Source: Paenibacillus apiarius (GTDB lineage: Bacteria; Bacillota; Bacilli; Paenibacillales; Paenibacillaceae). Taken from it: a DNA stretch of 64,000 nt. The position numbers and the translations under genes were made by a program. Position 1 is the first letter of the stretch. Each line of letters begins with the position of its first letter. This document shows, piece after piece, positions 17,538-25,735 of this stretch. The notes beneath the pieces are model-generated. The model was not told the origin of the DNA. It worked only from the letters and a program-made list of their open reading frames with translations, and made no database searches. Where the stretch lies: NCBI RefSeq assembly GCF_017052585.1, contig NZ_JAFFHZ010000001.1, forward strand, positions 3,339,001-3,403,000, read 5' to 3'.

Positions 17538-18389
17538 TTGAAGAAGTGGACAGCAGTATTATTGTCAGCAATGTTGGTGCTAGGAATTACGGCATGCGGA
17601 AATGCGAAGGAAGCAACAGGGGGGAATAACACGGCTGCCGAGCAACCGGCGGGTGAGACAAAAGAAACCGCGGCGGCGCCGACAGTAGATGAACTGATTC
17701 AGAAGACAGCCGATGCCAGCAAAGACTTGAAGAGCTTCTCTATGGATGCTTCAGTCAAGCAAAACATTACGGTAAGCCAAGGCGACCAAAAGCAAGAGCA
17801 GAAGGTCGACATGCAGATGAAGACAGACATGACCAAAGAGCCGCTGAATATGTACCAGGAAATTAAAATGTCCATTCCGGATCAAGGGGAACAGGATATT
17901 AAGCAGTATATTACGCAAGAAGGCATTTACTCGCAAGTCGCCGGAACCTGGACGAAGGTTCCGGACGAGATGAAGGATCAATTGATGGCAACCGTTGAGG
18001 CATCTGCCAAACCGGAGCAGCAGTTGGAACAATTCAAATCGATCTCCAAAGACGCGAAGGTGTCGGTTGAAGGGAACGATTATGTGCTGTCTGCCGACTT
18101 GTCCGGGGAAGGCTTGAAGGAACTGGCCAAGTCCCTGATGAGCCAGTCTGGCAATGACCAGCAAACGGCTGCCTTGATGGAGCAAATGAACATCAAAAAC
18201 ATTAAAATTACGTATGGCGTGAATAAAGATACGTATTTGCCTACGAAATCCGACGTCAACATGACGATGGATATGGAGCAGGATGGTCAAGGCATGTCCA
18301 TGGAGATGATCATGACAAGCACTTTCTCCAAGCATAATGAAGTTGGCGAGATCAAAGTGCCGCAAGAGGTGCTGGACAGCGCCAAGTAA
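17538..18389 (+). CDS. DUF6612-type lipoprotein
   Basis: Secreted lipoprotein of 283 residues with lipobox GITAC (Cys20). After a linker, residues 50-280 repeat a pattern of Lys- and Gln-rich strands (KDLKSFSMDASVKQNITV, KVDMQMKTDM, MYQEIKMSIP) typical of LolA/LppX-like half-barrels, which bind lipid or act as surface scaffold proteins. The DUF6612 assignment is from memory of family members with this start and length. TTG 17538 follows a GGGGG ribosome site. A Rho-independent terminator comes directly after, so it is monocistronic. Confidence 0.75.
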   Translation: MKKWTAVLLSAMLVLGITACGNAKEATGGNNTAAEQPAGETKETAAAPTVDELIQKTADASKDLKSFSMDASVKQNITVSQGDQKQEQKVDMQMKTDMTKEPLNMYQEIKMSIPDQGEQDIKQYITQEGIYSQVAGTWTKVPDEMKDQLMATVEASAKPEQQLEQFKSISKDAKVSVEGNDYVLSADLSGEGLKELAKSLMSQSGNDQQTAALMEQMNIKNIKITYGVNKDTYLPTKSDVNMTMDMEQDGQGMSMEMIMTSTFSKHNEVGEIKVPQEVLDSAK

Positions 18390-18400
18390 GACAGATGGCA

Positions 18401-18432
18401 CCGCCGGATCCTCTGGATTCGGCGGTTTTTTA
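18401..18432 (+). terminator. Rho-independent terminator
   Basis: CCGCCGgATCC (18401-18411) pairs with GGATtCGGCGG (18415-18425), followed by T6, directly downstream of the DUF6612-type lipoprotein gene. Confidence 0.9.
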
Positions 18433-18510
18433 TTATCACAGAAGGAAACGTATGTTCGGTGTCGAATTAATTGAAATAATATATTGCAAATAAGAGAGGT
18501 GACGATCGGA

Positions 18511-18645
18511 ATGGACAAGAAAGCCAAGCAAATAGTAATGAGAACCTTTTGGAGCAGCAGCGGCTGGAAGGATACCCGCACGATTACTTTTTCGGGGGAA
18601 GATTTCGAATACGAAAAAGAGGAAGTTCAAAAAGCCCCCTTTTGA
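18511..18645 (+). pseudogene. Truncated small gene cut by a dispersed repeat
   Basis: ATG 18511 with GAGAGGTGA upstream begins a 44-codon frame (MDKKAKQIVMRTFWSSSGW...). It looks like the first third of a longer conserved protein: the segment GEDFEYEKE reads as the middle of a helix. The frame then ends at a TGA within the first bases of a dispersed repeat (18637-18760). The natural C-terminus appears to have been lost when the repeat arrived. Family not identified. Confidence 0.5.
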
Positions 18646-18760
18646 TCACGAAGCCATGCAGGAAGAGATTCGGATCGAATCTTGCATTCACTCTAGAAGT
18701 CCGATGCTCATGTAGTCTGTCCTACACTGCGCTTCTCCTTCTTCGAGTTCTTGCAACCTG
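18637..18760. repeat. Dispersed repeat family, copy A
   Basis: Runs from CCCTTTTGATCACGAAG to TTCTTGCAACCT. Two further copies lie at 60312-60436 and 60584-60729. Shared blocks are CATCGAATCTTGCATTCAC, CGATGCTCATGTAGTCT and CGCTTCTCCTTCTTCG. Copies B and C contain ATGTAG/CTACAT inverted arms; this copy has TCCTACACT there, with the pairing partly decayed. Confidence 0.75.
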
Positions 18761-18892
18761 ACGAGGTGTACCATTTGAAATAGGACTTTAGATAGTGTGA
18801 TGTGGTGATTGGTTTAGGTATCATTTTACTATAGTGTTAGATTTCACATGCACATATAAGAGAAAAGAAGGACAGATAGGAGGGGATTTTGC
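18761..18892 (+). promoter_or_regulatory. Leader of the SWIM-MoxR operon
   Basis: TATAGT (18830-18835) is a good -10; TTGGTT (18809-18814) is the nearest -35, at a short 15-bp spacing. A GGAGGGG ribosome site (about 18880-18886) precedes the GTG start. No operator recognised. Confidence 0.4.
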
Positions 18893-20332
18893 GTGATCGA
18901 AATAACGGAAGCATACGTCGATTCACTTGCGCCGAATGCATCAGCCATTAAAAATGCGCAAGGGCTCGTCAAAAAACGCACCTTCGTGCAGCTGCACCGC
19001 TCGGAGGATGAGTCGCTGCTATTCGGGGAGTGCTCCGGCAGCGGCAAGTCTAACTATCAATGCTCGGCAGATTTCATTCACCCGGAGAAGCCGGTGCTGC
19101 GCTGTTCCTGTCCAAGCCGGCAATTGCCTTGCAAGCACGCGCTCGGTTTATTGTATGCCTATACTGGCGGGGGGGCGTTCGTCACTGCACCGGTGCCTGA
19201 AGATATCGTTGCGAAGCGGGAGAAGGCGGAAAAGCGCGAAGAGAAGAAATCGCAGCAAGCCGCTGAAGGCGCAGAGGCGAAGCCGAAAAAAGTGAATAAA
19301 TCCGCGTTGAAGAAAAAAATCCAGGCCCAGCTTGAAGGATTGGATGTGCTGGAGAAGCTCACCTTGTCGCTGATTCGCGGAGGACTGGCCACGATCGATA
19401 AAAAAGTGTTAAAGACGATCCAGGATCATGTAAAGCAGATGGGCAACTATTACTTGACGGGGGCGCAGACGGAGCTGCGCCGCTTGGCTCTATTGCTATC
19501 CAATGCGGATGAGCGGGAAGGGATCTATACATATGCCGTCGAGCAATTAACGCTGATTCATGCGTTTATCAAGAAAGGGCGCGCGCATCTAACGGCGAAG
19601 CTCGCCGATCCGGACTTGGCCTTGGACCATGAATCAACGATAGAAGAATGGCTTGGTCATGCGTGGCAGCTCGCGGAGCTCAAGGATTGCGGCCTGATGA
19701 CGGAACAGGTCGAATTGATTCAGCTCGCCTTTTTGAGCTACGACGATCAGGCCAGACAAGAATATGTCGATCAGGGCTATTGGCTGGAGAAAGCAACCGG
19801 AGAAATTCATCGCACGGTTCAGTATCGGCCTTACCGGGCAGCGAAGCATATGCGGGAGGACGACAGCTTCTTCGATGTTGCGAACGTGAAGTCGCTGTAT
19901 CGCTATCCCGGTGACATGAACCGAAGAGTCCGTTGGGATGAAATGACCTCGCGGCCGCTGGAACCGCAGGATCTGGAACCTGTGTCAACGCTGGCTCATC
20001 GCTCCTATGCGGATGTTGTGAAGCGTGTGAAAAATCAGCTGAAAAACCCGCTCGGTGACAAAAACCCGGTGATGCTGCTTCATGTGGCAGAGGTTCATCA
20101 GACTGATCAAGGCCAATTTGCGATTACCGATGCCTCTGGCCAGCATCTGGCGCTGGGCGACGTGTTCGCGTTCGGCCATGCGACGGTATCGTTGCTGCCG
20201 CATATTCCTTCCGCAAGCTTGAAGGATACGGCGATGCTGGTCATGTTCGAGCACGGTCTCGACAGCGGGCGGCTCGTCGCGCAACCATTGACCATCATTA
20301 AGGGCGCGGACATGATCCGCCTCTTGTATTAA
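18893..20332 (+). CDS. SWIM zinc-finger protein, first gene of MoxR-vWA operon
   Basis: A 479-residue cytoplasmic protein. The SWIM zinc site is Cys71-x-Cys73-x6-Cys80-x-His82 (CSCPSRQLPCKH), inside a domain beginning VKKRTFVQLHRSEDESLLFGEC. A charged Lys/Glu linker follows (about 100-145), then a long helical and strand-rich C-terminal region without recognisable motif. SWIM domains bind nucleic acid or protein partners. The gene leads five closely spaced genes, 12 bp before the HEAT-repeat protein, and is best read as the target-recognition part of that system. Start GTG 18893 has a GGAGGGG ribosome site. Confidence 0.85.
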   Translation: MIEITEAYVDSLAPNASAIKNAQGLVKKRTFVQLHRSEDESLLFGECSGSGKSNYQCSADFIHPEKPVLRCSCPSRQLPCKHALGLLYAYTGGGAFVTAPVPEDIVAKREKAEKREEKKSQQAAEGAEAKPKKVNKSALKKKIQAQLEGLDVLEKLTLSLIRGGLATIDKKVLKTIQDHVKQMGNYYLTGAQTELRRLALLLSNADEREGIYTYAVEQLTLIHAFIKKGRAHLTAKLADPDLALDHESTIEEWLGHAWQLAELKDCGLMTEQVELIQLAFLSYDDQARQEYVDQGYWLEKATGEIHRTVQYRPYRAAKHMREDDSFFDVANVKSLYRYPGDMNRRVRWDEMTSRPLEPQDLEPVSTLAHRSYADVVKRVKNQLKNPLGDKNPVMLLHVAEVHQTDQGQFAITDASGQHLALGDVFAFGHATVSLLPHIPSASLKDTAMLVMFEHGLDSGRLVAQPLTIIKGADMIRLLY

Positions 20333-20344
20333 GGGGGAACGGCG

Positions 20345-22213
20345 ATGAGTACAGCATTGCTGCAAGAGCTTCATCAAGAAGTGAGACGGCTTTATATTGC
20401 GGGGAGCGAGCTGGCGGCCGGAGATTTTCGCTTGAAGCGCCTCTTGCCCCAATTCCAGCAGCTCGGGGAACGGGCGCCGGTATTTAAACGGCTGGGAGAA
20501 GGGATTGCCGCTCTAGTGGATCCATCCGCTCCACAGACGCAGACTTCGGCGGAGACGCTGCAGGATCTGGGCCTGCTGCTAAGCTCGGTGCTTCGCACAC
20601 AAGGAGCCACTTCGCCAGAGGGGGAGCTGGGGGCTGTGGAGAGCCGCCCGAACTCCTTGTCCACCAAGCTGTCGTATCGTAAGCTGGCGGCGGTTCAAGA
20701 GGCATTGACCACTACCGGAAGCGGCCGCTACGAGGTGATCGTGCAAGCATTCGAAACGGGGATGTTCCAAGATCTCCGCTTGCTGCAGCACGCAATCGCT
20801 GCGCTGAACGATCCGTATATCGATATCGCTGAGTATGCGATGACGCACATACTGCCTTCTTATGGAATGCAGATCGTTCCCCACCTTATCGAAGTGTTCA
20901 ATCCTGCCGGCGGCAAGCTGGAAACGAGAAAGCTGCGCGTGATCGGACAAGTGGGCGGAGAAGAAGTCGCCGATCTGGTGTACCAGGCCGCAGATTCCGG
21001 TTCGGACGATGTGCGGGCGACGGCAATTGAGCTGTTGGCTGGCCATGAGCAATATGAAGAAGCGCTGGTAGGCTGGACGAAGGATAAGAAGAAGGCGATA
21101 CGCGAGGCTGCTTATCATGCCTTGGCCGCAGGCGGATCGGAGCGTGCGGTGGAACGGCTGTATGAAGCTTTTTCCGGCAAGGATATAGAACTGGCGGCGG
21201 AGGCTTCGTTCAAGTGCCAATCGAGCGGGCTTGCCGCAAGATTAGTGCGGGACTTGAGCTTTGAACTAAAGCGGGCTCCCGAGGTGAAGGAACAGGAAGA
21301 CAAGAAGAAAATAGAAGCCTTATGGACGAGGATTCAACACTTCCTCAGGGCATTGGAAGGCAAACGGAGCGAAGAGCTTTATGAACTATTTGTATATGTA
21401 ATGAGCCATTATTCACTTTATTCCTCTTTGGGTTGGCTGGATCTGTGTGATCACGCCGCCTGTTACTTGGAGCGGGCAGATTCCGAGGAAGCCTTGGCGT
21501 TGCTGCACGAGTTGGAGCAGCAGCATGTGCGCTATATGCCGCATGCGTTTCGCGCTTCGTTCCGTTTGCTCTCTCCAGCGCAGCTATTTGAACGATACGT
21601 CGAGTCGATGCGCAACAAATGGAAGCTGCAGACGAACAGGGATCTGGCTAAGCGGAAGAAGCAGTTGCTCTCGTCTATCGAACAGAAAGTCATCTCTCGC
21701 GAGTATAGACCTTATCCGATATTGTGGAGCAATCCCAATGAGACCGTACCGCTTTCCACGGTTGTGATGCTGCCGCCGGAACAGATTGCAGCGCAGTGGG
21801 ATCAGCGCTGGTTGGATTGGTTTATCGAGCAGAATGCGCTTGAGCTTGTGTGCGCATTCGCGCAGCCCGGACATGCGGCTGCCGAGCAGTTCATGATTGG
21901 TAAATTAGAAAGCAATCCGGAGTTGCGCAATGCTTTTGCAGGGATGCTATTGAGCGGCCTGGAACGCGCGGGAGCCAGCGATGACGTTCGCTGGGAAGCG
22001 CTAGTGACAGCGCTGGAAGATAAACGGAATACCAATTGCTACGTATTCGAAGGCCACGTGCTGGAACAGCTGTATCAGCTTCCTCCGGCATATTGCGACC
22101 GCTTGGAGGCTGTATTGCCGAAGTTCAAATATACGGCTGGCGAACAGCTGCGGCATGTAGTGGAGACGATGCAGGCTGGCGGAAGCGTGGCGAGCGCGGC
22201 GGAGTCTGTATAG
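20345..22213 (+). CDS. DUF5691-like HEAT-repeat protein
   Basis: A 622-residue all-helical protein. Residues about 140-300 contain HEAT-like repeats (YAMTHILPSYGMQIVPHLIEVF, VADLVYQAADSGSDDVRATAIELLAGH, KKAIREAAYHALAAGGSERAVERLYEAF). A second helical half follows, with the conserved-looking WLDWFIEQN and MIGKLESNPELRNAFAGMLLSGLERA. Its place between a SWIM gene and a MoxR ATPase is where DUF5691 proteins stand in many actinobacteria and firmicutes; I assign it by context and pattern. HEAT scaffolds usually hold partner proteins, so it may bridge the SWIM protein and the ATPase. GGGGGA precedes ATG 20345. Confidence 0.7.
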   Translation: MSTALLQELHQEVRRLYIAGSELAAGDFRLKRLLPQFQQLGERAPVFKRLGEGIAALVDPSAPQTQTSAETLQDLGLLLSSVLRTQGATSPEGELGAVESRPNSLSTKLSYRKLAAVQEALTTTGSGRYEVIVQAFETGMFQDLRLLQHAIAALNDPYIDIAEYAMTHILPSYGMQIVPHLIEVFNPAGGKLETRKLRVIGQVGGEEVADLVYQAADSGSDDVRATAIELLAGHEQYEEALVGWTKDKKKAIREAAYHALAAGGSERAVERLYEAFSGKDIELAAEASFKCQSSGLAARLVRDLSFELKRAPEVKEQEDKKKIEALWTRIQHFLRALEGKRSEELYELFVYVMSHYSLYSSLGWLDLCDHAACYLERADSEEALALLHELEQQHVRYMPHAFRASFRLLSPAQLFERYVESMRNKWKLQTNRDLAKRKKQLLSSIEQKVISREYRPYPILWSNPNETVPLSTVVMLPPEQIAAQWDQRWLDWFIEQNALELVCAFAQPGHAAAEQFMIGKLESNPELRNAFAGMLLSGLERAGASDDVRWEALVTALEDKRNTNCYVFEGHVLEQLYQLPPAYCDRLEAVLPKFKYTAGEQLRHVVETMQAGGSVASAAESV

Positions 22214-22291
22214 ACTTTCCTATAAGCATGACATACAACACGATAATCAGAACGATAGAGCGTGCGATATACCTTGAAGGAGATGAGCAGA

Positions 22292-23395
22292 ATGGCCACT
22301 AGCCAAGAACAACTGCAAGATATGATGCGGCTGCCGGCTGAGCAGCTGTATGAAAAAGAATTAGAGGCGCTTCGCAAAGCGGATAAAGGGAAAATTCCGG
22401 CAGGCTGGCAAATGTCGCCGCAATCGGTGCTCACGTTCATCACAGGCGGGAAAGCGGGAAAAACCGTCATAACGCCCAAATATATCGGCAACAAAAGACT
22501 GGTTGAAATGGCGATCGCGACCTTGGTGACGGATCGGGCGCTCTTGCTGATCGGGGAGCCGGGCACCGCCAAATCATGGCTGTCTGAAAATTTATCCGCA
22601 GCGATATACGGACATTCCGGGCTCGTCGTCCAAGGGACGGCCGGAACGAGCGAGGAGCATGTGCGCTACTCCTGGAACTATGCGATGCTGCTGGCCAATG
22701 GCCCTACCCCGGAAGCGCTGGTGCAAAGCCCGATTATGCGGGCGATGGAAGCGGGGGGTATCGCGCGTTTCGAGGAAATATCGCGCTGTGCGTCCGAAGT
22801 TCAGGATGCGCTCATCTCGATACTGTCCGAGAAGACCATATCGGTGCCTGAGCTGGGCAAGGAAGTGAACGCCCGCAAAGGGTTCTCTATTATAGCTACG
22901 GCCAATACAAGGGATCGCGGCGTGAACGAAATGTCGGCCGCATTGAAGCGGCGGTTCAATATCATTGTGCTGCCTACCCCATCTGATATGGATACCGAGA
23001 TCGAGATTGTGAAGAAGCGGGTGCAAGAGATTGCGTCAGCCTACGATTTGCAGGCTGCCGTTCCTGCGGATGAGGCGCTGCTCAAGGTCGTCACCATTTT
23101 CCGCGAGCTGCGAAGCGGGATGACGATCGACAAGAAGGAGAAGGTAAAATCGCCTGCGGGCGTCATTTCGACCGCGGAAGCGATCTCGCTGCTAACGAAC
23201 AGCATGGCGCTGGCCGCCAGCTTCGGCAGCGGAGAGCTGACCGATGAAGATCTGGCTGCAGGCCTGCAGGGCGCGATCGTGAAGGATGACGTCAAAGACA
23301 AGCTCGTATGGAAGGAATATCTCGACAACGTGATGAAGAAGCGCGGGGAGGAATGGCGCGGCTTGTATACGGCTTGCAGGGAGATGAACGAGTGA
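22292..23395 (+). CDS. MoxR-type AAA+ ATPase
   Basis: A 367-residue AAA+ ATPase of the MoxR clade, which remodels protein substrates together with vWA partners. Walker A is GEPGTAKS (88-95), Walker B is the variant ARFEEI (158-163), sensor 1 is ATANT (202-206), and Arg residues at 220-221 (LKRRFN) are candidate arginine fingers. A conserved helix before the core carries TPKYIGNKRLVEMAIATL. ATG 22292 is chosen because AAGGAGATGAG ends just before it. The gene is 78 bp after the HEAT gene, and its stop overlaps the start of the next gene (GTGA), showing translational coupling. Confidence 0.92.
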   Translation: MATSQEQLQDMMRLPAEQLYEKELEALRKADKGKIPAGWQMSPQSVLTFITGGKAGKTVITPKYIGNKRLVEMAIATLVTDRALLLIGEPGTAKSWLSENLSAAIYGHSGLVVQGTAGTSEEHVRYSWNYAMLLANGPTPEALVQSPIMRAMEAGGIARFEEISRCASEVQDALISILSEKTISVPELGKEVNARKGFSIIATANTRDRGVNEMSAALKRRFNIIVLPTPSDMDTEIEIVKKRVQEIASAYDLQAAVPADEALLKVVTIFRELRSGMTIDKKEKVKSPAGVISTAEAISLLTNSMALAASFGSGELTDEDLAAGLQGAIVKDDVKDKLVWKEYLDNVMKKRGEEWRGLYTACREMNE

Positions 23396-25734
23396 GCGCG
23401 ACTGCTGCTGCGGCTGCGGCTGTACATATTTTCGGGGTGCGGCATCTTTCTCCCGGCGGCGCGAAGCATCTGCTGGAGTTTCTTCGCGACATCCAGCCGA
23501 CTGCGGTTCTAATTGAAGGTCCGGCTGATGCTACGCCGGAAATTCGCCATCTGACGAATCGGGTGACGAAGCCTCCTGTCGCGATACTGGCATTTACGGA
23601 TGATTTGCCTGTGCGTACCGTGCTGTGGCCGTTCGCTGCTTATTCTCCTGAGTATCAAGCGATGAAGTGGGCGGAAGAGAATGGGGCCATGGCCGCCTTT
23701 ATCGATCTTCCTGCTTCCGCGACGCTTGCTCTGCAGGACGTTCGGATGAATAAGGGCGCCGAAGAAGAGGAAGGCAGTTCTAATTCACTGGAGCGGCCAT
23801 TGGAAGAGGCCCGTGGAGAGCGTTCCATCTATAGCCGCATTGCCGAGCTTGCCGGAGAACATGATTATGACATGTATTGGGAGCGGAATTACGAGCACAA
23901 CTTGAATCCCGGTTCGTATCAAGAAGCGATTATTGCCTTCTCCACACAGATGCGGGAGCTGTCCGAGGAGAAGGAGCGGCGTGATGAACGCGCCGAGTAT
24001 GCTTATAATGCGGTAAGAGAAGCCCATATGCGGCGGAAAATCCGGGAGACAATCGCGTCCGGCCACGAACCGGACAAAATCGTTGTCGTCTGCGGGGCAT
24101 ACCATGCGGCAGCGCTCGTTGATCTAACGGCAGCGATGACGGATGAGGAACTGGCGGGACTGCCATCCCGCAGCACGAAGCTGACGCTTATGCCGTACTC
24201 TTACTACAAGCTGTCCTCGATGTCTGGCTATGGAGCAGGCAATAATGCGCCCAACTATTATGAAATGATGTGGGAGCGAATGGTGAACGGCACGCTTGAT
24301 GAGCTGCCGGAGCACTATTTATCGGCCATTGCCCGCTTGCTTCGGGATTCGGGCACCCATCGTTCGACGGCCGAGGTGATCGAGGCGGTGCGATTGGCCG
24401 AGTCGCTGGCCGCATTGCACGGCGGCAGCGCGCCGACCTTGCGCGACCTGCGTGATGCGGCGCAAACCTTGCTGGGGCGCGGCGACCTGGCCGTTATAGC
24501 CGAAGCGCTGGCGCGGACGGATGTGGGGACGGCTATCGGGATGCTGGCGGACGGCGTTAGCCAGACGCCGATTCAAGAGGATTTGAACCGGCTGCTGAAG
24601 CGGTTGAAGCTGGATAAATACAAAACGGCGGTTGCGGCCGATCTGGCGTTGGATCTGCGCGAGAACCGCCGGGTCGCATCTGAAGAGGCCGCCTTTCTCG
24701 ATTTGAACCGCTCCTTTCTATTCCATCGGTTAACGCTGCTCGGCATCACGCTGGCGAAGGCGAGACCGAGCGGACAAGATCGCGCAACCTGGGCAGAGCA
24801 TTGGGTCATCCAATGGTCGCCGGAAGTGGAAATCGAGGTTGTGGAGTCAACGCTGCTGGGCGAGACGGTTGAAGTCGCATCTGCTTATGTGCTGCAGCAG
24901 AAGCTTGATGGCTGCGGCACGATTGCCGAAGCCTCCAAGTTAATCCGCATCGCCTGTGAGTGCGGAATGCTGGCGCAGATGGAAGCGGCGCGCCGGACGC
25001 TGCAGCGTCTGGCCGTCGATAGCCGCGATGTCGTACAGATTGCCGCGGCGGCACGGGAACTGTCGACCATTATAAGCTATGGCGACATCAGGCGGATCGA
25101 TACGGCGCCGCTCTTGCCGCTGCTGGAGCAGCTGTTCATGCGCGCCTGTCTGTTCCTGTTGGATGCAAGCGGCTGCAACGATGAAGCAGCCCATGCGATG
25201 ATTACGGCGATGAATGAGATGAACAGCGTCGCTTTGGACCATAGCGAGCAGGTCGATGAACAGCTATGGCTGCAAGAGCTGCTGCATTTGGCGGAACGGG
25301 ATGACCGCAATCCGCGGCTTTCCGGCTTTGCCTGCGCGATATTGATGGAACGCAACGCGATTTCTGCGCAGCAATGCGCGGAAGAAGTATCGCGGCGCCT
25401 CTCTCCAGGCATACCTGCCGACCTCGGCGCAGGCTGGTTCGAAGGGCTGTCGCTGCGCAATCGGTATGCCCTGCTGTCGCGGATGAGCTTGTGGGAGCAG
25501 CTGAACGACTATATCGTTTCCCTTGAGCACGATGAATTTGTGCGTGCGCTCGTCTTTTTGCGGCGTGCTTTCAGCTCATTCGCTCCCCGTGAGAAGACAA
25601 TGATCGCCGAGCTGCTTGGCGAATTATGGGGCGTGCATGCCGAGCAAGCGGAGGAGATGCTGGCGGGAGAGTTGAAGGAGGACGAAGCGAAGATGATTGA
25701 CGAGTTGAATGATTTTGATTTCGAGGACTTTTGA
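23392..25734 (+). CDS. DUF5682-like protein
   Basis: A 780-residue protein. The N-terminal 300 residues have the pattern HIFGVRHLSPGGAKHLLEFL (GVRHLSPGG at 15-23), AVLIEGPADA, RTVLWPFAAYSPEY, then YWERNYEHN and KIVVVCGAYHAAAL. The spaced His/Glu/Arg-Asn signatures resemble the TraB/ChaN/EreA-like fold, so a metal-dependent hydrolase-type site is possible. The rest is helical, partly repeat-like. GTG 23392 overlaps the ATPase stop and has GGGAG upstream; the frame is open further 5' but only inside the ATPase gene. It stands between ATPase and vWA protein, the usual place of DUF5682. Confidence 0.8.
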   Translation: MSATAAAAAAVHIFGVRHLSPGGAKHLLEFLRDIQPTAVLIEGPADATPEIRHLTNRVTKPPVAILAFTDDLPVRTVLWPFAAYSPEYQAMKWAEENGAMAAFIDLPASATLALQDVRMNKGAEEEEGSSNSLERPLEEARGERSIYSRIAELAGEHDYDMYWERNYEHNLNPGSYQEAIIAFSTQMRELSEEKERRDERAEYAYNAVREAHMRRKIRETIASGHEPDKIVVVCGAYHAAALVDLTAAMTDEELAGLPSRSTKLTLMPYSYYKLSSMSGYGAGNNAPNYYEMMWERMVNGTLDELPEHYLSAIARLLRDSGTHRSTAEVIEAVRLAESLAALHGGSAPTLRDLRDAAQTLLGRGDLAVIAEALARTDVGTAIGMLADGVSQTPIQEDLNRLLKRLKLDKYKTAVAADLALDLRENRRVASEEAAFLDLNRSFLFHRLTLLGITLAKARPSGQDRATWAEHWVIQWSPEVEIEVVESTLLGETVEVASAYVLQQKLDGCGTIAEASKLIRIACECGMLAQMEAARRTLQRLAVDSRDVVQIAAAARELSTIISYGDIRRIDTAPLLPLLEQLFMRACLFLLDASGCNDEAAHAMITAMNEMNSVALDHSEQVDEQLWLQELLHLAERDDRNPRLSGFACAILMERNAISAQQCAEEVSRRLSPGIPADLGAGWFEGLSLRNRYALLSRMSLWEQLNDYIVSLEHDEFVRALVFLRRAFSSFAPREKTMIAELLGELWGVHAEQAEEMLAGELKEDEAKMIDELNDFDFEDF

Positions 25735-25735
25735 C

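Noticed and set aside
18549-18761. 70-codon frame over repeat copy A
   Set aside because: It spans the junction of the truncated gene and the repeat, with no start signals; similar peptides appear from all copies only because the DNA is repeated.
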